In this document: positions 17,359 through 25,362 of the stretch, piece by piece
Layout: each line of letters starts with the position of its first letter
Numbering within the stretch: position 1 is the stretch's first letter
Source: Frateuria_A yonginensis
Lineage (GTDB): Bacteria > Pseudomonadota > Gammaproteobacteria > Xanthomonadales > Rhodanobacteraceae
NCBI RefSeq assembly: GCF_037137055.1
Contig: NZ_JBBBNY010000003.1
Coordinates: 1-64,000, forward strand
Direction of reading: 5' to 3'
Length of the DNA stretch: 64,000 nucleotides
Notes under the pieces: model-generated
What the model was told of the DNA's origin: nothing
Database searches by the model: none
What the model saw: only the letters and a program-made list of their open reading frames with translations
Program-made: the position numbers and the translations under genes

Positions 17359-19638
17359 ATGAAAGAAGCCAATGAATCTGGCAAGGTGGTGAGCCTCAGC
17401 CAGCGTCAGCCGCCAGCCGAACACGTCGGTGACCTGCTCGGCGCCGTGCGCTCCATCGCGAGCCGCCGCCTGCAGCAGTTCCTGGGCAACATGTTCGAGC
17501 ACGTCGACGACGCGCTGTTCGACCTTGCCGAGAAGGCCGAGAACAACGCCGCCCAGATGCACTACTTCGACGGCATGCGCGAGGTGCGCAAGCGCCGTCC
17601 GATGATCGAGCGCGCCTACCTGGTGCAGGTCAGCCGCGAGCTCACCGTGCTGAACACGCGCCCAGCACCCGCCCCCGCGGCCCCGCCCGCGTCCACCGGC
17701 CCGGTCGAGCTGTCGCTGGTGGCGGAGAACGAGCTGGAGGAATCGCTCGCCATCACCAGCATGATCAGCAAGAACGAGTCGCGCCTGGCGCGCGACCTGT
17801 TCGCGGTCAACCAGCGCCTGTCGGTGATCTGCGGCGGCATCAAGCTCGACGACGCGACCAATCCGGTGGCGCCGGCGACGCTGGCCCAGGCGTTCCGCCA
17901 GGCGATGCGCGAGCTGTCCGCCGACATGCGCGTGAAGCTGATCATCTACAAGCTGTTCGATCGCTACGTGCTGTCGGCGCTGGAAGAGCTGTACCAGGAA
18001 ATCAACGCGGAGCTGATCCGCGCAGGCGTGCTGCCGCAGCTGCGCCACCAGGTGGCGCGCGGCGAGGGCGAGCCCGCGCAGCCGGCGGAGGCGACCGCCG
18101 CCGCGCCGGAGGAGGCCCCGGTCGTCGCCGACCAGGACGCCGAACTGGCGAGCGAGCTGCTGCACACGGTGCGCGCGCTGTTCAGTGCGCGCCGTGCGCA
18201 CGCCGGCATCGGCGCGGTGCCGGCGGCCGGCGGCGTGCGTGGCGCCACCGGTGGCGCCGTCGCGGTGCCGACCGCCAACGAGTTGCTCGGCGCGCTGAGC
18301 GTGCTGCAGAGCCAGCTCGCCGCCGGCCCGCTGCCGAGCGTCCACACGGCGGACCCGGCGGCGATCAGCCGCGAGGTCACCCAGCTCAAGGAGCATCTGC
18401 TCGGCCAGCTCGGTGCCCTGCGCGGCGAGCGCCCGAGCCAGGTCTCGGCGATCGACGAGGACACCATCGACCTGGTCGGCATGCTGTTCGAGTTCATCCT
18501 GTCCGACAGCGCACTGCCCGCGGAGATGCAGGTGCTGCTGGCACGCCTGCAGATTCCCTATCTCAAGGCGGCGATCCTCGACCGTCGCCTGTTCGGCCAC
18601 CGGCAGCACCCTGCGCGCCGCCTGCTCGACGGCCTGGCGGAGCTGGCCAAGGGCTGGTCGGAGGAGTCCGACCGCGACCACCGCGTCTACGACAAGATCA
18701 AGTCCATCGTCGAGCGCCTGCTGCACGAGTTCGACGACGACATGAGCCTGTTCGAGCGCCTCAACGCCGAACTGCAGGCCTTCCAGGAACAGAGCCGCCG
18801 ACGCGCCGAACTGGCCGAGCAGCGCGTCGCCGAATCGGCGCGCGGCCGCGAGAAGCTGGAGCTGGCCCGCCGGCGCGCCGCGCGGGAGATTCTCGACCGC
18901 ATCGGCACGCAGAACCTGCCGCACCTGATCCACGGCGTGCTGGCGCGCGCCTGGGCCAACCACCTGGTGCTGACCATCCTGCGCCAGGGCGAGGACTCGC
19001 CCGCCTTTGCCGAGGCACTGCGCTTCGTCGACGAGTTCATCGCCAGCGCGCGGCCGGTGCGCACGCCCGACGACCGGCGCACGCTGCTGCGCATGCTTCC
19101 CGGCGTCGAACGGGCGCTGCGCCGCGGCCTGGCCAACGTGGCCTTCCAGGAAAGCGACATCGAGCGCCTGCTCGGCCAGCTGCACGCCTACTACCGCCAG
19201 CAGCTCGGCGAACCGGCGCCGGCGACGCCGGAGGATGCGCCGCTGCCCATTCCCGACAGCATCCAGCCGCTGCTGGACGGCGAAGCGGCCGAACCCGTCC
19301 CCGAAGCCAGCGAGCCGTCCACCGCGGAAGCCCGTGGCGCCGACGGCGACACCATGGAACGCGTCCGCCAGCTCAAGCCCGGCACCTGGCTCGAGTTCTG
19401 CCCGACCGGCGACGCGGTCACCCGCGCCAAGCTGTCGTGGGTGAGCCCGATGAGCGGGCGCTACCTGTTCGTCAACCGCCGCGGCCTGAAGGTGGGCGAC
19501 TACGCGCCGCATGAACTGGCCGAGGCGCTGGTCGCAGGCAGCGCCCGGATCCTGCCCTCCGAGCCGCTGTTCGATCGCGCGATGGGCGCGATCGTGGACC
19601 GGCTCAGCCAGGAAGCCGGCGCCGACGACCTGGCCTGA
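17359..19638 (+). CDS. DUF1631 domain protein
   Basis: A 759-aa largely helical cytosolic protein of the DUF1631 family, known mainly from beta- and gammaproteobacteria. Conserved blocks include LQQFLGNMFEHVDDALFDLAEKAENN (about 40-70), a central DDDMSLFERLNAELQ...ARREILDRIGTQNLPHLIHGVL, and the C-terminal PGTWLEFCPTGDAVTRAKLSWVSPMSGRYLFVNRRGLKV, which has a PilZ-like feel without a clear RxxxR motif. An Ala/Pro-rich linker sits near 110-125. A CAGGGGTG site precedes the ATG. The function is unproven; a surface- or c-di-GMP-related role is only a guess. Confidence 0.85.
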   Translation: MKEANESGKVVSLSQRQPPAEHVGDLLGAVRSIASRRLQQFLGNMFEHVDDALFDLAEKAENNAAQMHYFDGMREVRKRRPMIERAYLVQVSRELTVLNTRPAPAPAAPPASTGPVELSLVAENELEESLAITSMISKNESRLARDLFAVNQRLSVICGGIKLDDATNPVAPATLAQAFRQAMRELSADMRVKLIIYKLFDRYVLSALEELYQEINAELIRAGVLPQLRHQVARGEGEPAQPAEATAAAPEEAPVVADQDAELASELLHTVRALFSARRAHAGIGAVPAAGGVRGATGGAVAVPTANELLGALSVLQSQLAAGPLPSVHTADPAAISREVTQLKEHLLGQLGALRGERPSQVSAIDEDTIDLVGMLFEFILSDSALPAEMQVLLARLQIPYLKAAILDRRLFGHRQHPARRLLDGLAELAKGWSEESDRDHRVYDKIKSIVERLLHEFDDDMSLFERLNAELQAFQEQSRRRAELAEQRVAESARGREKLELARRRAAREILDRIGTQNLPHLIHGVLARAWANHLVLTILRQGEDSPAFAEALRFVDEFIASARPVRTPDDRRTLLRMLPGVERALRRGLANVAFQESDIERLLGQLHAYYRQQLGEPAPATPEDAPLPIPDSIQPLLDGEAAEPVPEASEPSTAEARGADGDTMERVRQLKPGTWLEFCPTGDAVTRAKLSWVSPMSGRYLFVNRRGLKVGDYAPHELAEALVAGSARILPSEPLFDRAMGAIVDRLSQEAGADDLA

Positions 19639-19677
19639 CCCGCCCGCGAACGATCCGCGGGCGTGCGTCCCGCGGGT

Positions 19678-20553
19678 TCACTCCAGGTGCGCGCGCCGCG
19701 CCGCCACCTGCGCCAGCGCCGCCCAGTCCAGCCCCTCGCCGCCGGCGGCCAGCGCCTCGATGAGCGCATCGCGCAACACGCCTGCGAACGGCAGCGGCAC
19801 CCGCGCGGCCTCGCCGGCGGCCAGCGCCAGGTTGACGTCCTTCAGGCCCAGCGGCAACGCGAAGCCCGGCGGCGCGTAGCGCTCCTCGGCGATCAGCTTG
19901 CCGTAGCCCTGGTAGGCCGGCGCGGCGAACAGGGTGCTGGTCATGATCTCCAGGAAATCGGCGGCGGCCACGCCATGCGCGCGGGTGAGCGCGCTGGCCT
20001 CGGCCATGCTCTCGATTGCGGCGGCCAGCATGAAGTTGCCGGCGAGCTTGACCACGTTGGCCCGCTCGGGGGCCTCGCCCACCGGCCAGATGCGGCTGCC
20101 CAGCGCGTCCAGCAGCGACCGTACCGAGTCGACCACGCTGGGGCGGCCGGCCACCACGATGTTGAGCCTGGCCGCCGCGGCCATGTCCGGTCGACCGAAC
20201 ACCGGCGCCGCGACGTAGCCCAGCCCGCGCTGCGCGTGCGCCTCGGCCAGCTCGCGCGCCAGCGCCACCGAGATGGTCGCGTGGTTGACGTGCACGGTGC
20301 CGCGGTCCATGTCGTCGAGCGCGCCGCTCTCGAGGAATACCTCGCGTACCGCCTGGTCGTTGGCCAGCATGCTGTGCACCACGGCGCACTGCATGGCCCT
20401 ACCGGGCGTGCGGGCGACCTTAGCGCCCAGTGAGGCCAGCGGCTCGGTGGCCGCCTCGGAGCGGTTCCACACGGTGACGGCGTGCCCGGCCGCGAGCAGG
20501 TTGCTCGCCATGGCGCTGCCCATGGCACCCAGGCCGATGAATCCGAGGTTCAT
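19678..20553 (-). CDS. NAD(P)-dependent beta-hydroxyacid dehydrogenase-type oxidoreductase
   Basis: A 291-aa member of the 3-hydroxyisobutyrate dehydrogenase superfamily. The N-terminal NLGFIGLGAMGSAMASNLLAAGH binds the dinucleotide. The usual substrate-site DAPVSGG is replaced by AAPVFGRPDMAA, and the catalytic Lys is in ANVVKLAGNFM. These features place it nearer the GLYR1/glyoxylate-succinic-semialdehyde reductase-like branch than true HIBADH. The start MNLGFIG fits better than the 10-codon-longer frame. It is convergent with the DUF1631 gene; no pathway context. Confidence 0.85.
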   Translation of the reverse strand: MNLGFIGLGAMGSAMASNLLAAGHAVTVWNRSEAATEPLASLGAKVARTPGRAMQCAVVHSMLANDQAVREVFLESGALDDMDRGTVHVNHATISVALARELAEAHAQRGLGYVAAPVFGRPDMAAAARLNIVVAGRPSVVDSVRSLLDALGSRIWPVGEAPERANVVKLAGNFMLAAAIESMAEASALTRAHGVAAADFLEIMTSTLFAAPAYQGYGKLIAEERYAPPGFALPLGLKDVNLALAAGEAARVPLPFAGVLRDALIEALAAGGEGLDWAALAQVAARRAHLE

Positions 20554-20668
20554 GCCGTTCTCCGGAAAGTCGTCTGCGGCCACTGTAGCCGGCCGATGGG
20601 CAAGAAAGCGTCCCGACGGATGCTCGCGAGCCGCCGCCCCTCCCGTGTAGGAGCGGGAAAGCGTTGGC

Positions 20669-21844
20669 CTAGGCGACCTCGCCCGCGGCGTGCCCGGACG
20701 CCCATGCCCACTGGAAGTTGTAGCCGCCGAGCCAGCCGGTCACGTCGACCACCTCGCCGATGAAGTACAGCCCCGGCACGAGCCTGGATTGCAGGGTGCT
20801 GGAGGAAAGCCCGTCGGTATCCACGCCGCCCAGGGTGACCTCCGCGGTTCGGTAGCCCTCGGTGCCGCTGGCGACCAGCGGCCAGGCGTGCAGGCGCGCG
20901 CCGATGGCGACCAGTTCGGCCTCGCGGTACTGGCGCATGGGGCGGTTGTCCAGGTGAAGCTCGCCCAGGCGCTGGGCTAGCCGCCTGGGCAACAGGTCGG
21001 CCAGCACGGTCTTCAGCTCCGCGGCCGGCCGCGCGGCACGCTGGGCGACCAGCCAGGCGCCGGCCTCCCGGTCGGGCGCCAGATTCAGGCGCAGCTCCCG
21101 CCCCGGCTCCCAGTACGAGGAGATCTGCAGGATCGATGGGCCGCTCACCCCGCGATGGGTGAACAGCAGGCCGCCGCGGAAGGACTGCCGCCCGCACTGC
21201 ACCTGCGCCGGCAGGGCCACCCCGGCCAGGTCCGCATAGTGCTCCAGGTGCTTGCCGCTCAGCGTCAGCGGCACCAGCGCGGCGCGGGTCGGCCGAATGG
21301 CGTGACCGAACTGCCGCGCGAGCTCGTAGCCGAAGCCGGTCGCGCCCATGCTGGGGATGGACAGGCCGCCGGTCGCCACCACCACCGCTTCGGCGTGCAG
21401 CTCGCCGCGCGAGGTGGCCACGCTGAAACCGGCCTCGCCGTGGCGCACCCGCTGGATGGCGCAGCCGGTTTCCACCCGCACGCCCGCCGCCACGCACTCG
21501 TCCAGCAGCATGCGCACGATCTGCTTGGACGACTCGTCGCAGAACAGCTGCCCCAGCTCCTTCTCGTGGTAGGCGATGCGGTGCTTCTCCACCAGCGCGA
21601 CGAAGTCGGCGGGCGTGTAGCGGGCCAGCGCCGACTTGGCGAAATGCGGATTGGCCGAAAGGTAGTTGGCCGGGCTCGTATCCAGGTTGGTGAAGTTGCA
21701 GCGCCCGCCGCCGGACATCAGGATCTTCTTGCCGGGCTTGCTGGCATGGTCGAGCACCAGCACGCGCCGGCCGCGCCGGCCGGCGGTGATGGCGCACATC
21801 AGGCCGGCGGCACCGGCGCCGAGGACCAGTACGTCGGTTTTCAT
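20669..21844 (-). CDS. HI0933/YhiN-family FAD-dependent oxidoreductase
   Basis: A 391-aa flavoprotein. VLVLGAGAAGLMCAITAGRRG is the FAD-binding Rossmann motif; PGKKILMSGGGRCNFTN, VVVATGGLSIPSMGATG and YNFQWAWASGHAAG are family signatures. E. coli YhiN and relatives are uncharacterised; a related clostridial enzyme (BaiN) acts in bile-acid metabolism, which should not be assumed here. The start MKTDVLVLG is the conserved one. It is divergent from yajQ, with 85 bp between starts. Confidence 0.88.
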   Translation of the reverse strand: MKTDVLVLGAGAAGLMCAITAGRRGRRVLVLDHASKPGKKILMSGGGRCNFTNLDTSPANYLSANPHFAKSALARYTPADFVALVEKHRIAYHEKELGQLFCDESSKQIVRMLLDECVAAGVRVETGCAIQRVRHGEAGFSVATSRGELHAEAVVVATGGLSIPSMGATGFGYELARQFGHAIRPTRAALVPLTLSGKHLEHYADLAGVALPAQVQCGRQSFRGGLLFTHRGVSGPSILQISSYWEPGRELRLNLAPDREAGAWLVAQRAARPAAELKTVLADLLPRRLAQRLGELHLDNRPMRQYREAELVAIGARLHAWPLVASGTEGYRTAEVTLGGVDTDGLSSSTLQSRLVPGLYFIGEVVDVTGWLGGYNFQWAWASGHAAGEVA

Positions 21845-21929
21845 CGGTATCAGCGACCCACGGGAGCACGGCGAATCGCGCATTATCGCCGAGCGCGTAC
21901 ACTTTCCCCTCCTTTTGCCGGGCCATTCC

Positions 21930-22412
21930 ATGCCTTCCTTCGACGTCGTCTCCGAAGTGGACAAGCACGAGCTCACCAACGCGGTCGACCAGGCCAACCG
22001 TGAGCTGGCCAACCGCTTCGACTTCAAGGGCACCGACGCCACCTTCGAGCTGGACGGCTACGTGATCACCCAGCGGGCGCCCAGCGAGTTCCAGCTGCAG
22101 CAGATGCTGGACATCCTGCGCGGCCGGCTGACCTCGCGGAAGATCGACATCCGCGCGCTGGACGTGGCCGCGCCGGAGGTCAACCTGGGCGGCGCGCGGC
22201 AGAGGATCTCCGTCAAGCAGGGCATCGAGCAGCCGGTCGCCAAGAAGCTGGTCGCCGAACTGAAGGCGGCCAGGCTCAAGGTCGAGGCGCAGATCAACGG
22301 CGAGAAGCTTCGCGTTACCGGCAAGAAGCGCGACGACCTGCAACTGGCCATCGCGCTGCTGCGCAAGTCCACGGTGGAGGTGCCGTTGCAGTTCGACAAC
22401 TTCCGCGACTGA
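21930..22412 (+). CDS. YajQ-family nucleotide-binding protein
   Basis: A 160-aa two-domain YajQ protein. MPSFDVVSEVDKHEL, NRFDFKGTDA and the C-terminal LRKSTVEVPLQFDNFRD are the standard conserved ends. The Xanthomonas homologue XC_3703 binds c-di-GMP and affects virulence and biofilm with a LysR partner, so a signalling role is plausible here; the diguanylate cyclase at 24005 is in the same neighbourhood but not in one operon. Confidence 0.93.
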   Translation: MPSFDVVSEVDKHELTNAVDQANRELANRFDFKGTDATFELDGYVITQRAPSEFQLQQMLDILRGRLTSRKIDIRALDVAAPEVNLGGARQRISVKQGIEQPVAKKLVAELKAARLKVEAQINGEKLRVTGKKRDDLQLAIALLRKSTVEVPLQFDNFRD

Positions 22413-22424
22413 CGGCCCGCCGGG

Positions 22425-23093
22425 CTAGGAACCCTGGCCGGCCACCACGTTCACGCTCACCGCGATGATGAACACGTTGAAGAAGAACGCGACGATGCCG
22501 TGGACCAGCACCATGCGGCGCAGGTAGCGGCTGCTCACCTGCACGTCGGACACCTGGAAAGTCATGCCGACCACCACCGCGAAGTAGGCGAAGTCCCAGT
22601 AGTCCGGCGGCTGGCCGCCGGGAAAGTCCAACCCCTCGTGCTGCTTGCCGTAGTCGCCGTAGTAGCCGTGCGCGTAGTGCAGCGCAAACAGCGTGTTGAG
22701 GAAGCCCCAGCTGAGCACGATGCTCGCCGCCGCGATGAGGATCGCCGCCAGGCCGCCCGTCTTGCCGGCCTGCAGTTCGGTACCCAGGGCGACCAGCACC
22801 ACTACCGACAGCGTCACGCCGCTCCACAGGATGCCCCAGCGCCCGGCATCCTGGCGGCGGGCGGTCTCGCGCATGGTCGCGGGCGTGGCGTGACGGAACT
22901 CGCGCACCTGCAGTGCGATGAACACCAGGGCGCCGGCGTCGAAGCCGAGCAGGAACGCCGGCGCCGGGTGCATGCCGAGCAGCCAGGCGGCACCGGCGAC
23001 CAGCAGCAACAGCGTGCCGCCGATCGCCAGCGAGGGCCGCGCGCTCAGCGCGTGCCAGGGCCCGCGGCGCCGCGGGGTACGGGATTCGCTCAT
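22425..23093 (-). CDS. DUF1345 membrane protein
   Basis: A 222-aa integral membrane protein with about five hydrophobic helices. The segment LHYAHGYYGDYGKQHEGLDFPGG...YWDFAYFAVVVGMTFQVSDVQV is the DUF1345 signature, which shows distant similarity to ion-channel pore regions. The function is unknown. It is convergent with yajQ, and a GNAT gene lies 65 bp upstream on the same strand, so the two could share a transcript. Confidence 0.88.
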   Translation of the reverse strand: MSESRTPRRRGPWHALSARPSLAIGGTLLLLVAGAAWLLGMHPAPAFLLGFDAGALVFIALQVREFRHATPATMRETARRQDAGRWGILWSGVTLSVVVLVALGTELQAGKTGGLAAILIAAASIVLSWGFLNTLFALHYAHGYYGDYGKQHEGLDFPGGQPPDYWDFAYFAVVVGMTFQVSDVQVSSRYLRRMVLVHGIVAFFFNVFIIAVSVNVVAGQGS

Positions 23094-23158
23094 GCCTGCC
23101 TCCTGCGTCGGACGCTGCGCAGTGTGTGCCGGCGCCGTGGCAGGCACAACGGCCCCGG

Positions 23159-23434
23159 CTACGCCTGCAGGTCGGCGAATTCGGGGTGCCGGCGCAGCCA
23201 CGCGGCCGCGTAGGCGCAGGCGGGCACCACCTTCCAGCCGCTGGCGCGGGCCGTCTCCATGGCCGCCTGGGTCAGTGCGGAAGCGATGCCGCGCCCCTCC
23301 ACGGCCGACGGCACGCCGGTGTGGGTAATGGTCATGACGCTGCCGGCCAGGCGGTAGTCCAGCTCGCAGAGCTGGCCCTCCACCCGGGTCTCGAAGCGCT
23401 GCGCACGCGGGTCGTGCCTGATCTCGTAACCCAT
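23159..23434 (-). CDS. Small GNAT-like N-acetyltransferase (YjdJ type)
   Basis: A 91-aa protein of the short GCN5-like family: ELDYRLAGSVMTITHTGVPSAVEGRGIASALTQAAMETARASGWKVVPACAYAAAWLRRHPEF. The EGRGIASAL loop is the acetyl-CoA pyrophosphate site and the PxCxY stretch is typical of the YjdJ/NATD1 group, whose target is unknown. The start MGYEIRHDP is supported by homologous length. Confidence 0.88.
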   Translation of the reverse strand: MGYEIRHDPRAQRFETRVEGQLCELDYRLAGSVMTITHTGVPSAVEGRGIASALTQAAMETARASGWKVVPACAYAAAWLRRHPEFADLQA

Positions 23435-23569
23435 GCCGTCTCGCCGTGGCGGAAATCGCGGAGCATACGACGGCCACCGGCAAAACACGCGTGAAACGGC
23501 GGCCGCTACCCGTTCGCACCGTCTCCATGGGCGCCGCACCACACTGGGCATCCACGTTGGGAGAGCGCC

Positions 23570-23995
23570 ATGAAGAGATCCGCATCCGCCGTCTGGACCG
23601 GCGGTCTGAAGGATGGCCAGGGCACGCTGTCGACCGAGACCGGCGTCCTGCGCGAGGCACCCTACGGCTTCCGGTCCCGCTTCGAGGACGGCCCCGGCAC
23701 CAACCCGGAGGAACTGATCGCCGCGGCCCACGCGGGTTGCTATTCGATGGCCCTGTCGCTGGGCCTGGGCAATGCCGGGCTGACCGCCGAGCGCATCGAG
23801 ACCCGCGCCCGGGTCACGCTGGACAGGCAGGGCGAAGGCTTCGCCATCACCGCCGTGCATCTGCGCTGCCGCGCCCGCGTGCCCGGCGCCGATACGGCCG
23901 CCTTCGACCGCATCGCGCAGGAAACCAAGCAGGGTTGCCCGGTCTCCAAGGTGCTCAGGGCGGAAATCACGCTGGACGCCGCGCTGGAAGACTGA
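23570..23995 (+). CDS. osmC: OsmC-family organic hydroperoxide peroxiredoxin
   Basis: A 141-aa OsmC protein that reduces organic hydroperoxides with a Cys pair. The peroxidatic Cys is in AAAHAGCYSMALS (near residue 56) and the resolving Cys in TKQGCPVSKVL (near 125). TNPEELIAAAHAGCYSM fits OsmC better than Ohr. It is monocistronic, between a divergent GNAT gene and a convergent diguanylate cyclase gene. Confidence 0.92.
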   Translation: MKRSASAVWTGGLKDGQGTLSTETGVLREAPYGFRSRFEDGPGTNPEELIAAAHAGCYSMALSLGLGNAGLTAERIETRARVTLDRQGEGFAITAVHLRCRARVPGADTAAFDRIAQETKQGCPVSKVLRAEITLDAALED

Positions 23996-24004
23996 GCGCC
24001 GGCC

Positions 24005-25213
24005 CTACAGGCTGGCCACGACCGAGCTCGGCAGCGGCTCGGGCCGCTGCGGGTCCGGCGCCATCACGCGGTTGCGCCCGGCGCGCTTGGCCGCATAGAG
24101 CGCCGCGTCCGCGCGCCGCAGCAGCCCTGTCACGTCGCGCTCCCCCGGCAAGGCGGCGGCGGCGCCGATCGATACCGTCAACTGCAGCATGTGGCCGTCG
24201 ATCGCCAGCGGCGTGGTCTCCACCGTCGCGCGGATGCGTTCGGCCAGCACCATCACCTGCTCCTGCGAGCTGTCCGGCGCCAGCACCACGAACTCCTCGC
24301 CGCCGATGCGGCCGATGACGTTGCCCGCGCGCAGCGTGCGGCGGATGCTTTCCACCAGCGCCAGCAGCACCTTGTCCCCGCCGCCGTGGCCGAAGCGGTC
24401 GTTGACGCTCTTGAAGTGGTCCGCATCGATCATCAGTACGCCCAGCGGACGGCCCATCCTGGCCGCGTGCGCCAGCATCTGCGTCGCCGCTTCGCTGAGC
24501 GCCAGCCGGTTCTTCACGCCGGTCAGCGGATCGACCCGCGCCAGCAGGTGCATCTCGCGCTGGAGCACCTCGCTGTACAGCAGCAGGAAGCCGATGCTCA
24601 GGAACAGCGGCTGCATGCCCGAAAGCAGGACATAGAGGTAGTTGACCGTGTCGGGCTGGACGATGCCGGTGGGCGGGTTGAGGTCGAACCACAGCCGGCC
24701 GCAGCGCCACGCCAGCAGCAAGGCGGACAGCACGCACAAGGCCAGCAGGACCAGCCGCGCCCGCGAGCGGCGCCGCACCTCGCCGTTCAGCAACGCGTGC
24801 ATGCGCAGGCCGATGTCGGCCAGGATCGCGATCGAGCCCCACAGCACGCGCAGGCGGTAGTCCTCCTGCACCACGCCGAACCAGCCGACCCCGAGCCAGC
24901 CGACCACGCCGATCGCCAGCGCTGCCCGCCAGTACAACGGCACGCCGAGCAGCATGCGCAGGGCGATCACCGACATGCCCTGCGCCAGCAGGTTGAGCGC
25001 GTTGCCTCCCAGCACCAGCTGCGCGGGGTGCATCCACGCCTGCATCGCCAGCATCCACCAGCCGCCGGACTCCACCGCGAGGGCCGCGGCGCGCAGCTTG
25101 AGGCTGGTGCGGGCCGGTCCGGGGCTGCCCTGGGTCCCTACCCACAGCATGGCCGCCAAGGCCAGCGACTGGATGGCGGCAATCAGCGACAGCGTTTCGA
25201 TGTGCATGGGCAT
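24005..25213 (-). CDS. Membrane-bound diguanylate cyclase (GGDEF domain)
   Basis: A 402-aa protein. About six N-terminal membrane helices (residues 1-225) resemble a MASE-type sensor, followed by a GGDEF domain (about 240-390) with DPLTGVKNR, MIDADHFKSVNDRFGHGGGD and an intact active site GGEEF. It should make c-di-GMP from two GTP. An RxxD inhibitory site before GGEEF is not obvious. The start 25213 has GGGGAGAG 7 nt upstream; the longer upstream frame lacks this. No EAL or partner gene is adjacent. Confidence 0.9.
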   Translation of the reverse strand: MPMHIETLSLIAAIQSLALAAMLWVGTQGSPGPARTSLKLRAAALAVESGGWWMLAMQAWMHPAQLVLGGNALNLLAQGMSVIALRMLLGVPLYWRAALAIGVVGWLGVGWFGVVQEDYRLRVLWGSIAILADIGLRMHALLNGEVRRRSRARLVLLALCVLSALLLAWRCGRLWFDLNPPTGIVQPDTVNYLYVLLSGMQPLFLSIGFLLLYSEVLQREMHLLARVDPLTGVKNRLALSEAATQMLAHAARMGRPLGVLMIDADHFKSVNDRFGHGGGDKVLLALVESIRRTLRAGNVIGRIGGEEFVVLAPDSSQEQVMVLAERIRATVETTPLAIDGHMLQLTVSIGAAAALPGERDVTGLLRRADAALYAAKRAGRNRVMAPDPQRPEPLPSSVVASL

Positions 25214-25362
25214 GCTGGGCTCTCCCCGCGCCCGAACGTGACGGCCGGTTCCGGAAGCCTTGCTGGCGGCGGATCCGTCGTCCTCGCCCGTCGTATCGGC
25301 GCTGGCAAGCACGACTTTAACGTTGACAGGCCGCGCAAGTCCGTTACTTTCCACGCAAAATT

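Noticed and set aside
17110..19512. 800-aa open frame on the minus strand
   Set aside because: Antisense to the DUF1631 gene, which has a good start site and a family match.
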